Assembly: GCF_002078235.1 (NCBI RefSeq)
Contig: NZ_MSGP01000291.1
Span: 1 to 35,683, forward strand
Reading direction: 5' to 3'
DNA from: Streptomyces viridosporus
GTDB taxonomy: Bacteria > Actinomycetota > Actinomycetes > Streptomycetales > Streptomycetaceae
DNA: 35,683 bases
This document shows, piece by piece, positions 26,318 through 34,521 of this stretch. The translations under genes were made by a program, and so were the position numbers. Within the stretch, counting starts at the first letter, position 1, and every line of letters begins with the position of its first letter. The notes under the pieces were generated by a model, which saw only the letters and a list, made by a program, of their open reading frames with translations, ran no database searches and was not told the DNA's origin.

Positions 26318-26605
26318 TCAGCCGAAGACGTACTTGGCGGCGTGACCGAGACCATAGTCGATCAGGGTGACCAGGCCGATCATGATGACCACGAAGATGA
26401 TCACGGCCGTCGTGTACGACGTCAGCTGGTTGCGGGTGGGCCAGACGACCTTGCGGAGCTCCGCCACGATCTGGCGGTAGAAGAGCGCGAGGCGCTTCAG
26501 CGGGCCCTTCTTGGCACGCTTGCCGCCTTTGCGGTTCTTCTTCTTGGAGTCCGGCGCCTCGTCCTGGGCATCAGGCATGTCGATGGAGCCCACGGCGTCC
26601 GTCAC
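26318..26605 (-). CDS. secE: SecE subunit of the protein translocase
   Basis: 95 residues with a basic N-terminal part ([13 protein letters not shown]) and one membrane segment (about 67-88), preceded by the conserved [20 protein letters not shown] motif that fixes it. It is a single-span SecE as in other Gram-positive bacteria. GTG 26605 was chosen with TGAGGA upstream. It lies 108 bases after tRNA-Trp and shares its direction. Confidence 0.97.
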   Translation of the reverse strand: MTDAVGSIDMPDAQDEAPDSKKKNRKGGKRAKKGPLKRLALFYRQIVAELRKVVWPTRNQLTSYTTAVIIFVVIMIGLVTLIDYGLGHAAKYVFG

Positions 26606-26713
26606 TCGTCCTCACCTGATTCCGGGTCGTGGCCGTGCCGCGCCCGGTCTGAGCCGCACGGCGGTGCATTGCTGTACGTACATGCGCACACATCCTGGCG
26701 AAGGTGTGTGTAG

Positions 26714-26786
26714 CAGGGCCGGAGGGACTCGAACCCCCAACCGCTGGTTTTGGAGACCAGTGCTCTACCAATTGAGCTACGACCCT
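26714..26786 (-). tRNA. tRNA-Trp (CCA)
   Basis: 73 bases with a 7-bp acceptor AGGGTCG/CGGCCCT (one G-T pair), intact D, anticodon and T arms, and loop CTCCAAA. Anticodon CCA. The 3' end CTA shows that CCA is not encoded. It is the first element of the secE transcript, as in Mycobacterium (trpT-secE). Confidence 0.97.
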
Positions 26787-26871
26787 TTGTGCGTCCCCCA
26801 ACGTACCGCATCCCGCCGAGTGCTCGGTGTGCACCGGATGAACACGGGCCGTTGAAGGCCAACGAGGTGAG

Positions 26872-26901
26872 AGTGTACGTGGTCCTGGGCCGGGCGTCGA
26901 A
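26872..26901 (-). promoter_or_regulatory. Candidate promoter of tRNA-Trp-secE-nusG
   Basis: Minus strand TTCGAC (26901-26896), 18 bases, TACACT (26877-26872). The -10 is good, the -35 poor. It would start RNA about 80 bases before the tRNA. Confidence 0.38.
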
Positions 26902-27080
26902 CAGAAAGTGGCCGCGGGGGGTCCCGCCACCGGAAGATCGGCGGGAGACCGGCGGAAGATCGCCCTGACCAGTGGCTCCCCGGCGGGTCGATCCGGACTG
27001 GTGTTCAGGGGTTTGCCCGATCCTGTTCAGTCGGTGAAACCCCCGTGTCACATGTGTTTCCGGTCTGGAACGATGGGTCC

Positions 27081-28307
27081 ATGAGCGCTGCAACCCCTCC
27101 CACCGACCGCCGGGTCTCCGCCCGGGTCGGCGCGATCTCCGAGTCCGCCACCCTCGCCGTGGACGCCAAGGCCAAGGCCCTCAAGGCCGCCGGGCGACCG
27201 GTGATCGGCTTCGGCGCCGGTGAGCCCGACTTCCCGACGCCGGACTACATCGTCGAAGCCGCGATCGAGGCCTGCAAGAACCCCAAGTTCCACCGCTACA
27301 CGCCGGCCGGCGGTCTGCCCGAGCTGAAGGCCGCGATCGCCGCGAAGACGCTGCGCGACTCCGGCTACGAGGTGGACCCCTCCCAGATCCTGGTCACCAA
27401 CGGCGGCAAGCAGGCCATCTACGAGGCCTTCGCCGCGATCCTCGACCCGGGCGACGAGGTCATCGTGCCCGCGCCGTACTGGACGACGTACCCGGAGTCG
27501 ATCCGGCTGGCCGGCGGTGTCCCGGTCGAGGTCGTCGCCGACGAGACGACCGGCTACCGCGTGAGCGTGGAGCAGCTCGAGGCCGCCCGCACGGAGCGGA
27601 CGAAGGTGGTCCTCTTCGTCTCGCCCTCCAACCCGACCGGCGCGGTCTACAGCGCCGAGGACGCCGAGGCGATCGGCCGCTGGGCCGTCGAGCACGGGCT
27701 GTGGGTGCTGACCGACGAGATCTACGAGCACCTGGTCTACGGCGACGCGGAGTTCACCTCGCTCCCGGCGCTCCTGCCCGAGCTGCGCGACAAGTGCATC
27801 GTGGTCAACGGGGTGGCGAAGACGTACGCGATGACCGGCTGGCGCGTGGGGTGGCTCATCGGCCCGAAGGACGTGGTCAAGGCCGCGACCAACCTCCAGT
27901 CGCACGCCACGTCCAACGTGTCGAACGTCGCGCAGGCGGCGGCGCTGGCCGCGGTCTCCGGCGACCTGGACGCGGTGGCGAAGATGCGGGAGGCCTTCGA
28001 CCGGCGCCGGAAGACCATCGTGCGGATGCTGAACGAGATCGACGGCGTCCTCTGCCCGGAGCCCGAGGGCGCCTTCTACGCCTACCCGTCCGTGAAGGCG
28101 CTGATCGGCAAGGAGATCCGGGGCAAGCGGCCGCAGAACTCCGTGGAGCTGGCCGCGCTCATCCTGGAGGAGGCCGAGGTCGCGGTGGTGCCCGGTGAGG
28201 CGTTCGGCACGCCGGGGTACCTGCGGCTGTCGTACGCGCTGGGCGACGAGGACCTGGTCGAGGGCGTGAGCCGGATCCAGAAGCTGCTGGCGGAGGCGCG
28301 GGACTGA
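27081..28307 (+). CDS. aspC: Aspartate aminotransferase (class I)
   Basis: 408 residues from ATG 27081. PLP fold type [12 protein letters not shown] (44-54), [10 protein letters not shown] with the substrate-binding Asn (181-190), [12 protein letters not shown] with Asp212 (211-222), and [14 protein letters not shown] with the PLP lysine K247. It moves an amino group between aspartate and 2-oxoglutarate. The ATG has no clear ribosome-binding site; GTG 27045 in the same frame has none either, so short-leader or leaderless translation is possible. It lies divergent to tRNA-Trp and ends with a strong terminator. Substrate range could extend to aromatic amino acids as in other class Ib enzymes. 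Confidence 0.96.
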   Translation: MSAATPPTDRRVSARVGAISESATLAVDAKAKALKAAGRPVIGFGAGEPDFPTPDYIVEAAIEACKNPKFHRYTPAGGLPELKAAIAAKTLRDSGYEVDPSQILVTNGGKQAIYEAFAAILDPGDEVIVPAPYWTTYPESIRLAGGVPVEVVADETTGYRVSVEQLEAARTERTKVVLFVSPSNPTGAVYSAEDAEAIGRWAVEHGLWVLTDEIYEHLVYGDAEFTSLPALLPELRDKCIVVNGVAKTYAMTGWRVGWLIGPKDVVKAATNLQSHATSNVSNVAQAAALAAVSGDLDAVAKMREAFDRRRKTIVRMLNEIDGVLCPEPEGAFYAYPSVKALIGKEIRGKRPQNSVELAALILEEAEVAVVPGEAFGTPGYLRLSYALGDEDLVEGVSRIQKLLAEARD

Positions 28308-28330
28308 CGTTCCGCCCGCACTCGTCCGCG

Positions 28331-28365
28331 ACAGGGGTGCCCGGGTTCCTCCCGGGCACCCCTGT
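28331..28365 (+). terminator. Terminator after aspC
   Basis: Perfect 15-bp stem ACAGGGGTGCCCGGG (28331-28345) with its complement (28351-28365), five-base loop TTCCT, 24 bases after aspC. Confidence 0.85.
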
Positions 28366-28438
28366 TCATATGTGCGAGCAAGACCACGAAAGGGGAACCC
28401 GCTACCGGGGTGGCCGGGATGTACGGCAGGATCCAGGA

Positions 28439-29479
28439 ATGGAGCGTGTACGTGATGTCTCTGAGCTGCCGAAGGCCCATCTGCACCTGCACTTCACCGG
28501 GTCGATGCGGCCCGCCACCCTGCTGGAACTGGCCGACAAGTACGGGGTGCGCCTGCCCGAGGCGCTGACCGACGCGCTGACCAGCGGGGAGCCGCCGAGA
28601 CTGCGGGCCACGGACGAGCGGGGCTGGTTCCGTTTCCAGCGGCTGTACGACGCGGCGCGCTCGTGCCTGCGGGAGCCGGAGGACATCCGGCGGCTGGTGC
28701 GGGAGGCCGCGGAGGAGGAGCTGCGGGACGGTTCGCGCTGGCTGGAGATCCAGGTGGACCCGACGTCCTACGCACCCCGGCTGGGCGGGCTGATCCCGGC
28801 GCTGGAGATCATCCTGGACTCGGTGGACGCGGCGGTGCGGGACACCGGGATCGGGATGCGGGTGCTGGTGGCCGCCAACCGGATGAAGCACCCGCTGGAC
28901 GCGCGCACGCTGGCCCGGCTGGCGGTGCGGTACGCGGACCGGGGGGTCGTCGGGTTCGGGCTGTCCAACGACGAGCGGCGCGGGATGGCCCGTGACTTCG
29001 ACCGGGCGTTCGCGATCGCGCGCGAGGGCGGTCTGCTGTCGGCGCCGCACGGCGGGGAGCTGACGGGGCCGGCTTCGGTGCGGGACTGCCTGGACGACCT
29101 GGAGGCGGACCGGATCGGGCACGGGGTGCGGGCGGCGGAGGATCCGTGGCTGCTGCAGCGGCTCGCGGACCGCCAGGTGACGTGCGAGGTGTGCCCGGCG
29201 TCGAACGTGGCGCTGGGCGTGTACGACAAGCCGGAGGACGTGCCGCTGCGGACGCTGTTCGAGGCGGGTGTGCCGTTGGCGCTGGGCGCGGACGACCCGC
29301 TGCTGTTCGGCTCGCGGCTGGCGGCGCAGTACGAGATCGCGCGGCTCCACCACGGCTTCACGGACGCCGAGCTGGCGGAGCTGGCCCGGCAGTCGGTGCG
29401 GGGGTCGGCGGCGCCGCCGGACGTGAAGGCGGAGCTGCTGGCGGGTGTGGACGAGTGGCTGGCGGCGCCGGCGGGGTGA
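28439..29479 (+). CDS. Adenosine deaminase-family metal enzyme
   Basis: 346 residues from ATG 28439 (GGCAGG lies eight bases upstream). The order of the metal and catalytic motifs matches the adenosine/AMP deaminase superfamily: HLHLHFTGS (Zn ligands H16 and H18), PHGGELTG (H204, catalytic E207), DRIGHGV (H228), CPASN and GADDP (D285, D286). The residue after the second His-x is unusual: typical family members have L-[DE]-G (Asp/Glu that contacts the ribose 5'-OH), here F-T-G. So the enzyme may act on a purine other than plain adenosine; the call as adenosine deaminase rests on overall resemblance. Its stop codon is six bases from the murB stop (converging). Confidence 0.85.
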   Translation: MERVRDVSELPKAHLHLHFTGSMRPATLLELADKYGVRLPEALTDALTSGEPPRLRATDERGWFRFQRLYDAARSCLREPEDIRRLVREAAEEELRDGSRWLEIQVDPTSYAPRLGGLIPALEIILDSVDAAVRDTGIGMRVLVAANRMKHPLDARTLARLAVRYADRGVVGFGLSNDERRGMARDFDRAFAIAREGGLLSAPHGGELTGPASVRDCLDDLEADRIGHGVRAAEDPWLLQRLADRQVTCEVCPASNVALGVYDKPEDVPLRTLFEAGVPLALGADDPLLFGSRLAAQYEIARLHHGFTDAELAELARQSVRGSAAPPDVKAELLAGVDEWLAAPAG

Positions 29480-29485
29480 GCCCGC

Positions 29486-30541
29486 TCAGAGGCTCACGCC
29501 CACCGTCACCGGCTCGTTGACCAGCGTGACGCCGAAGGCCTCGCGCACGCCGGCGACGACCTCGCGGGCGAGCGCCAGCAGGTCCTCGGTGGTCGCGTCA
29601 CCGCGGTTGGTGAGGGCGAGGGTGTGCTTGGTGGAGATGCGGGCCGGACCGTCGCCGTACCCCTTGGTGAAGCCCGCCTTGTCGATCAGCCAGGCCGCGG
29701 AGGTCTTGGTGCGGCCCTCCCCCGCCGGGTACGCGGGAGGCTCGGCGCCGGTGCCCAGGCGCTGCTCCACGCGGGCGCGGAAGGCCGCGAACTCCTCGTC
29801 GGTGAGGATCGGGTTGGTGAAGAAGGAGCCGGCCGACCAGGTGTCGTGGTCCTCGGGGTCCAGGACCATGCCCTTTCCGGCACGGAGCTTCAGGACCGTC
29901 TCGCGGGCCGTGGACAGGGGGACCCGATCGCCCGGCTCGACGCCGAGGGCGCGGGCCGTCTCGGCGTACCGGAGGGGGCCGGAGAGGCCGTCGGCGTCCT
30001 CCAGCGCGAAGCGGACGCGCAGGACGACGTGGCGCTCGGGGTCGGCCTTGAAGCGGCTGTGGCGGTAGGAGAAGGCGCACTGCTCGTTGGTGAGGGTGAC
30101 CGTCTCGCGGGCCCGGCGGTCGTAGGCGACGACCTCGGTGAGGGTGGCGGAGACCTCCTGCCCGTACGCGCCGACGTTCTGGATGGGGGTCGCGCCCGCC
30201 GAGCCGGGGATGCCGGCCAGGCACTCGATGCCGGCCAGTCCCGCCTCCACGGTGCGGGCGACGGCGTCGGTCCACACCTCCCCGGCCGCGAGTTCCAGAC
30301 GCGTGCCGTCCAGGGCGAACCCCCGGGTGGCGATGACGAGTGCCGTGCCGTCGAAGCCCTTGTCGCCGATGACCAGGTTGGAGCCGCCGCCGATGATCAG
30401 CAGGGGCGTGCCGCTGTCGTCGGCCTCGCGGACGACGGCGATCACCTCGTCGTCGGTCGTCGCGGTGACCAGCCGGGTGGCGGGGCCGCCCAGCCGGAAG
30501 GTGGTCAGCGGGGCGAGGGGGGCGTCGTGGAGTTCCTGCAC
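29486..30541 (-). CDS. murB: UDP-N-acetylenolpyruvoylglucosamine reductase
   Basis: 351 residues from GTG 30541. It makes UDP-N-acetylmuramic acid with NADPH and FAD, in peptidoglycan synthesis. FAD-binding motifs LLIIGGGSNLVIGD and ECLAGIPGSAGATPIQNVGAYGQEV, the active-site serine in TWSAGSFFTNP and the C-terminal NEPVTVG are visible. It converges with the deaminase-like gene. The upstream hairpin (30557-30584) ends just 16 bases before the GTG, so murB is either read through from upstream or starts from a short promoter at that point (TAGTCT lies 8 bases before the GTG). Confidence 0.96.
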   Translation of the reverse strand: MQELHDAPLAPLTTFRLGGPATRLVTATTDDEVIAVVREADDSGTPLLIIGGGSNLVIGDKGFDGTALVIATRGFALDGTRLELAAGEVWTDAVARTVEAGLAGIECLAGIPGSAGATPIQNVGAYGQEVSATLTEVVAYDRRARETVTLTNEQCAFSYRHSRFKADPERHVVLRVRFALEDADGLSGPLRYAETARALGVEPGDRVPLSTARETVLKLRAGKGMVLDPEDHDTWSAGSFFTNPILTDEEFAAFRARVEQRLGTGAEPPAYPAGEGRTKTSAAWLIDKAGFTKGYGDGPARISTKHTLALTNRGDATTEDLLALAREVVAGVREAFGVTLVNEPVTVGVSL

Positions 30542-30556
30542 GCGCTCAAGACTAAG

Positions 30557-30584
30557 GCCCCCGCCGGCTGCGGCCGGCGGGGGC
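30557..30584 (-). terminator. Terminator-type hairpin between the barrel protein and murB
   Basis: GCCCCCGCCGGC (30557-30568) and GCCGGCGGGGGC (30573-30584), 12 bp with loop TGCG. On the minus strand it is followed by CTTAGTCTT. It stops the efflux cassette transcript just before murB or acts as an attenuator. Confidence 0.72.
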
Positions 30585-30610
30585 GGTGGGGCTCGTACGC
30601 GCACGTGCGG

Positions 30611-30991
30611 TCAGGTGAGGCGTCGGGCGACCTCGGACCAGTCGACGGGGAGGTCCTCGCTCTTCGCCGTCCAGCGGGCGAACTTCGCGTCCCGCATCTG
30701 CCGGGCGAGGCGCCGGGCCGTCGGTGCGTGCGGGCCGGAGCGGGCGAAGGCGCCGAGGGCCTGCGGGGACTCCCAGGCGGAGAGGGTCCAGAAGGTCCGC
30801 CGCAGCGGCTCTGCCTTCAGGGTCGCCCCGTACGCGCCGGGGGCCCTGCTCACCTGCCACCACACTCCGGGCGTCTTGAAGAAGAACCGCAGGGCTCCCC
30901 AGAGGGTGCGGGTCTCGAAGCGGGAGGCGAAGACGTGCACCTCGGCGTGGGGCGGCGGGGTGTTCGGGACGGTCCAGGGGAGGATCGGCAC
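30611..30991 (-). CDS. Small DUF3291/monooxygenase-fold protein
   Basis: 126 residues from GTG 30991, with GGAAGGAG seven bases upstream. The sequence VPILPWTVPNTPPPHAEVHVFASRFETRTLWGAL, then TLSAWESPQALGAFARSGPHAPTARRLARQM, has the look of the dimeric alpha/beta barrel group that includes antibiotic-biosynthesis-monooxygenase-like and DUF3291 proteins. No cofactor motif is visible, so catalytic function is uncertain. The gene is 50 bases after the MFS transporter in the same direction and is probably the third gene of that transcript. Confidence 0.75.
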   Translation of the reverse strand: MPILPWTVPNTPPPHAEVHVFASRFETRTLWGALRFFFKTPGVWWQVSRAPGAYGATLKAEPLRRTFWTLSAWESPQALGAFARSGPHAPTARRLARQMRDAKFARWTAKSEDLPVDWSEVARRLT

Positions 30992-31041
30992 GACCGGGCT
31001 CCTTCCTTTCGGGCGGGCTGACCGGGATGTCCGGGAGACGT

Positions 31042-32481
31042 TCAGGAGGCGCTTTCCAGAACCGGCTCGGCCGCGCGGGCGGCCGGCGGCCCCTCGGGGC
31101 GGGCGGGCCCGCGGGCCGGTACGAGCAGGACGGCGCATCCCGCGAGGGCGACCGCCGCGGCCCCCGTGACCAGGGCCGGCCGCAGTCCGTCGACGAACGA
31201 CTGGGCGGACGCGTAGCCGCCCCGGGCCGAGAAGATCGACGCCATGATCGCGATGCCGAGGGCGCCGCCCACCTCGCGCAGGGCGTTGTTGGCCCCGGAG
31301 GCGATGCCCTGCTCCTTCGGCCGGACGCTGGACATCACCAGGTTGGAGGCCGGGGCGAAGAACAGGGCCATGCCGACGCCGCTGACGACCAGGGCGGGCA
31401 GCTGGGCGGTGTAGGAGGCTTCGGCGGTCGCCACCCAGGCCAGGTGGCCGAGGCCGAGGGCCTGCAGGAAGAGCCCGGTGGCGACGACCGGACGGCCGCC
31501 GACGCGGTCGGAGAGGAGGCCGGCGATCGGGGCGACGAGCATCGGCATCCCGGTCCAGGGCAGCATCCGCAGGCCGGCCTCGGTGGGCGAGTAGCCGAGC
31601 ACGCCCTGCATGTACTGGCTGAGCAGGAAGATCGAGCCGAACATGCCGAGGAACATCAGCAGGCTCGCCGCGTTGATGCCGGAGAAGGCCCGGGAGCGGA
31701 ACAGCCGCATCGGCAGCATGGGGTTCCTGGCGCGGATGCTGTAGTGGACGAAGCCGACGAGCAGTGCCGTCCCGGCGAGCAGGCCGGTGAGGACGACGGT
31801 GCCGGTCCAGCCGTCGACGGGGCCGCGGACCAGACCGTAGACGATGCCGAACAGGCCGCCGCTGGCGAGCAGGGTGCCGGGCAGGTCGAGCGGGGCTCCG
31901 GTGCCGCGGGACTCGGCGAGGCGCAGGCGCGCGAGCGGGATGAGGAGCAGGCCCAGCGGGACGTTCAGCCAGAAGATCCACTGCCAGGAGATGTGTTCGG
32001 TGAGACTGCCGCCGACGAGTGGTCCGGAGGCCACGGCGAGTCCGTTGACGGCGCCCCAGATGCCGTAGGCCGTCCCGCGCCGCGCCTCGGGCACGGCGGC
32101 CGTCAGCAGGGTGAGGGTGAGGGGCATCATGACCGCGGCTCCGGCGCCCTGGACCGCGCGGGCGGCGATGAGGGAGTCGATGCCGGGTGCCATGGCCGCG
32201 GCGGCGGACGCCCCGGTGAAGACGGCCAGACCGGCGACGAAGAGCCGGCGGCGGCCGAAGCGGTCGCCGAGGGCCGCGCCGAACATCAGCAGGACGGCGA
32301 AGGTGAGCGTGTAGGCGCTCACGGTCCATTCGAGGTCGTGCAGCGCCCCGCCCAGGTCCTCGCGGATGGAGGGCAGGGCGGTGGTGACGACGAGGTTGTC
32401 GAGGGCCGCCATGAATCCGGCGACGCTGGTGATGACGAGTGCCCAGGCGGCCGATCCGCGGCCGGTGGTCTGCTGTGACAT
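31042..32481 (-). CDS. MFS drug efflux transporter, DHA2 (EmrB/QacA) type
   Basis: 479 residues with about 14 membrane segments. The markers are motif D1-like ALDNLVVTTALPSI (about 26-39), motif A GDRFGRRR (about 72-79), the antiporter motif GLAVASGPLVGG (about 149-160), and the loop at 260 (NPMLPMRLFRSRAFS) typical of this family. It probably exports a hydrophobic or cationic compound using protons. The gene follows a TetR gene and a shared operator motif lies 27-46 bases before the start, so it is very likely controlled by that TetR protein. Substrate not known. Confidence 0.94.
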   Translation of the reverse strand: MSQQTTGRGSAAWALVITSVAGFMAALDNLVVTTALPSIREDLGGALHDLEWTVSAYTLTFAVLLMFGAALGDRFGRRRLFVAGLAVFTGASAAAAMAPGIDSLIAARAVQGAGAAVMMPLTLTLLTAAVPEARRGTAYGIWGAVNGLAVASGPLVGGSLTEHISWQWIFWLNVPLGLLLIPLARLRLAESRGTGAPLDLPGTLLASGGLFGIVYGLVRGPVDGWTGTVVLTGLLAGTALLVGFVHYSIRARNPMLPMRLFRSRAFSGINAASLLMFLGMFGSIFLLSQYMQGVLGYSPTEAGLRMLPWTGMPMLVAPIAGLLSDRVGGRPVVATGLFLQALGLGHLAWVATAEASYTAQLPALVVSGVGMALFFAPASNLVMSSVRPKEQGIASGANNALREVGGALGIAIMASIFSARGGYASAQSFVDGLRPALVTGAAAVALAGCAVLLVPARGPARPEGPPAARAAEPVLESAS

Positions 32482-32507
32482 CGCTCCCCCAGGAGATGGT
32501 CCTTTTG

Positions 32508-32527
32508 GTTAGTTATTGATGACTAAC
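32508..32527 (-). promoter_or_regulatory. TetR operator at the MFS gene
   Basis: GTTAGT-N8-ACTAAC (32508-32513 and 32522-32527). The identical half-sites with the same spacer recur at the tetR start, so this is a good candidate for the repressor's site between tetR and the MFS gene, 27-46 bases before the start codon. Confidence 0.75.
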
Positions 32528-32570
32528 TTTTCTGCGCCGAAAAAAGGCGGCCTCACACCGCCCTCGTCCG

Positions 32571-33140
32571 TCACTCCTTCGACGGGCGCTCGGACCGCGC
32601 CGACGGGGAGAGCCCCTCCCAGATGCGGTGCTCCGGCGGGAACCCCATGGCCGCCACACAGTTGATGAGCATCCCGTACGCCATGAAGGTCGTCGTCTCG
32701 CCGACGTCGGCCCCCAGCGCGAGGTGGACGGTGTCCCACAGCCGCAGCCAGCCGGCGCGCACCGACGCGCCGAACTCGTGGTCGCCCTCCTGCTCCGCGG
32801 CCGCCACGGCGAGGTACATCTGCATCTGCATCATCAGCAGTTCGGGCCGTTCCGCGATGGTCCTGGTGTAGGCGTTCGCCATGGCGTGCAGGGCCTCTTC
32901 GCCCTCCAGCCCCTCGGCGGCCTCCGTGAACATGCGGATGATGTCCTGCGAGCAGCGCTCCGCCGCCGCCAGGAAGATGGCCTTCTTGCCCGGGAAGAGC
33001 CGGAAGAGATACGGCTGCGAGACGCCGACCCGCTTCGCGATCGCCTCGGTCGACGTGCCGTGATAGCCGCCGCGCGCGAACTCGGCGGTCGCCGCGCGGA
33101 CGACGCTCTCGCGCCTCTCCTCTGCGCTCATCCTGACCAT
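32571..33140 (-). CDS. TetR-family repressor
   Basis: 189 residues. The N-terminal HTH (RESVVRAATAEFARGGYHGTSTEAIAKRVGVSQPYLFRLFPGKKAIFLAAAERC, about 10-63) is standard. The ligand-binding part is helical with many Met residues (MMQMQMY), likely lining a hydrophobic pocket. ATG 33140 was preferred over ATG 33131 because the -10 box TAACTT ends seven bases before it, so the transcript is predicted to begin at the ATG itself (leaderless). The gene lies just upstream of the MFS gene and has an operator over its own promoter: autoregulation and control of efflux. Confidence 0.95.
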   Translation of the reverse strand: MVRMSAEERRESVVRAATAEFARGGYHGTSTEAIAKRVGVSQPYLFRLFPGKKAIFLAAAERCSQDIIRMFTEAAEGLEGEEALHAMANAYTRTIAERPELLMMQMQMYLAVAAAEQEGDHEFGASVRAGWLRLWDTVHLALGADVGETTTFMAYGMLINCVAAMGFPPEHRIWEGLSPSARSERPSKE

Positions 33141-33146
33141 GCCAGT

Positions 33147-33176
33147 AAGTTAGTACTCAATCACTAACTACGTCAA
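33147..33176 (-). promoter_or_regulatory. tetR promoter and overlapping TetR operator
   Basis: Minus strand TTGACG (33176-33171), 18 bases, TAACTT (33152-33147): a good HrdB-type promoter. GTTAGT-N8-ACTAAC (33149-33168) covers the spacer and the -10. The last -10 base is seven bases before the ATG A, so RNA should start at the codon. Confidence 0.72.
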
Positions 33177-33226
33177 GAAGGATCCCGCTCGCTCCTCGAC
33201 GGGAGGGACGGGCCCGACCGAAAGGT

Positions 33227-33269
33227 GTGAGGGGTGTCCTCCGCCCTGGTGGCGGAGGACACCCCTCAC
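33227..33269 (-). terminator. Terminator after hadB
   Basis: A perfect 19-bp stem GTGAGGGGTGTCCTCCGCC (33227-33245) and its complement (33251-33269), loop CTGGT, 39 bases after hadB. On the plus side it is followed by GTTTCTTCT; the T content is better on that side, so it may serve both directions. Confidence 0.82.
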
Positions 33270-33307
33270 GTTTCTTCTCGTCTTCTCGCGTTCCTTCCGG
33301 CCCCGCG

Positions 33308-33736
33308 TCAGGCCAGTCGTACGACCGCCCGCGACATCCCCAGCACCTTCTGCCCGGCGCTGGTCGCCGTGAGGTCCACGCGGACCGTGTTGTCGTCGAG
33401 CTTGGCCGCGACCTTGCCGCTGACCTCGATGACGGCGCCCTGCTCGTCGTTCGGGACGACGACCGGCCGGGTGAAGCGGACGCCGTACTCCACGACCGCG
33501 CCCGGATCCCCGGTCCAGTCGGTCACCACGCGGATCGCCTCGGCCATGGTGAACATGCCGTGCGCGATGACGTCGGGCAGACCGACCTCCCTGGCGAACT
33601 TCTCGTTCCAGTGGATGGGGTTGAAGTCGCCGGAGGCGCCCGCGTACCGGACGAGGGTCGCCCGGGTCACGGGGAACGTCTGCGCGGGCAGCTCGGTGCC
33701 GACCTCGACGTCGGCGTAGGAGATCTTCGCCGTCAT
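33308..33736 (-). CDS. MaoC-family dehydratase, HadB-like
   Basis: 142 residues from ATG 33736 (GTG 33748, overlapping the hadA stop as GTGA, is an alternative giving 146). The hot-dog fold motif YAGASGDFNPIHWNEKFAREVGLPDVIAHGMFTMA contains the MaoC hydratase Asp and His (D...H). In mycobacteria the HadB homolog is the catalytic half of a (3R)-hydroxyacyl-ACP dehydratase with HadA. Here it overlaps or closely follows hadA, supporting a heterodimer. Streptomyces makes no mycolic acids, so the acyl substrate must be something else; not seen here. Confidence 0.9.
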   Translation of the reverse strand: MTAKISYADVEVGTELPAQTFPVTRATLVRYAGASGDFNPIHWNEKFAREVGLPDVIAHGMFTMAEAIRVVTDWTGDPGAVVEYGVRFTRPVVVPNDEQGAVIEVSGKVAAKLDDNTVRVDLTATSAGQKVLGMSRAVVRLA

Positions 33737-33744
33737 GGTGTTGC

Positions 33745-34197
33745 TCACGCCTCCTCGGCCGCGCGGGCCACCAGCTTGGTCCAGGCGGTCACGACGTGCT
33801 CGCCGGCCTCGTCGTGCACCTCGCCGCGGATGTCCAGTATGTCGTTGCCGGCCATCGACTTGACCGACTCGATGGTCGAGGTGACCGTGAGCCGGTCCCC
33901 GGCCCGCACCGGACGGACGTAGGCGAACTTCTGGTCGCCGTGCACCACACGGCTGTAGTCCAGGCCGAGCCGGGGGTCGGCGATGACCTGGCCGGCCGCC
34001 TTGAAGGTGATCGCGAACACGAAGGTCGGCGGGGCGATCACATCGGGGTGGCCGAGCGCCTTGGCGGCCTCCGCGTCCGTGTACGCCGGGTTGGCGTCCC
34101 CCACCGCCTCGGCGAACTCACGGATCTTCTCCCGGCCCACCTCGTAGGGCTCGGTGGGCGGGTAGGTCCGCCCCACGAAGGACTGGTCGAGCGCCAT
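33745..34197 (-). CDS. FAS1-like dehydratase, HadA-like
   Basis: 150 residues from ATG 34197, with AGGAGG ten bases upstream. MALDQSFVGRTYPPTEPYEVGREKIREFAEAVGDANPAY, then VIAPPTFVFAIT, is the N-terminal hot-dog domain type (MaoC_dehydrat_N) found in HadA, the non-catalytic or substrate-holding partner. The catalytic His-Asp pair is absent, as expected of HadA. It lies 129 bases after rpmG, behind a hairpin, and just before hadB. Confidence 0.9.
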   Translation of the reverse strand: MALDQSFVGRTYPPTEPYEVGREKIREFAEAVGDANPAYTDAEAAKALGHPDVIAPPTFVFAITFKAAGQVIADPRLGLDYSRVVHGDQKFAYVRPVRAGDRLTVTSTIESVKSMAGNDILDIRGEVHDEAGEHVVTAWTKLVARAAEEA

Positions 34198-34275
34198 GCG
34201 CGCGGCACCTCCTGTGTCTGGTGTCATGACCCTACGGCGAACACGACGGCCGCGGGTCGACCGGTGAGGGAAACG

Positions 34276-34314
34276 ACACGAGGCCGCCCCCCGACTGCGG
34301 GGACGGCCTCGTGT
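34276..34314 (-). terminator. Terminator-type hairpin after rpmG
   Basis: ACACGAGGCCG (34276-34286) with CGGCCTCGTGT (34304-34314), extended inward by four more G-C pairs after one mismatch. On the minus strand it is followed by CGTTTCCC. It lies 12 bases after the rpmG stop and ahead of hadA, so hadAB probably uses read-through or its own promoter. Confidence 0.75.
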
Positions 34315-34325
34315 GCGAGCCTGAT

Positions 34326-34490
34326 TTATCGCGTTTCGCGGTGCGCGGTGTGCGCGTTGCAACGCGGGCAGTGCTTCTTCATTTCAAGACGATCCGGGTT
34401 GTTGCGCCGGTTCTTCTTGGTGATGTAGTTCCGCTCCTTGCACTCCACGCAGGCCAGCGTGATCTTCGGGCGGACGTCGGTGGCAGCCAC
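34326..34490 (-). CDS. rpmG: 50S ribosomal protein L33
   Basis: 54 residues from GTG 34490, with AAGGAG seven bases upstream. [54 protein letters not shown]-type sequence, shown here in words: two CxxC pairs (CVEC and CPRC) form a zinc ribbon, so it is the zinc-binding C+ type. Streptomyces usually has a second, zinc-free L33 elsewhere that is used when zinc is low. It lies downstream of tRNA-Thr and tRNA-Met. Confidence 0.97.
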   Translation of the reverse strand: MAATDVRPKITLACVECKERNYITKKNRRNNPDRLEMKKHCPRCNAHTAHRETR

Positions 34491-34521
34491 GTGAGTGCTC
34501 CTTGACGAACGGATGGACTGT

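Noticed and set aside
26571-27093. Frames spanning tRNA-Trp on the minus strand
   Set aside because: They run through the tRNA and the promoter region.
27048-29353. Opposite frames under aspC and the deaminase-like gene
   Set aside because: Mirror frames of plus-strand genes; no domain or start site.
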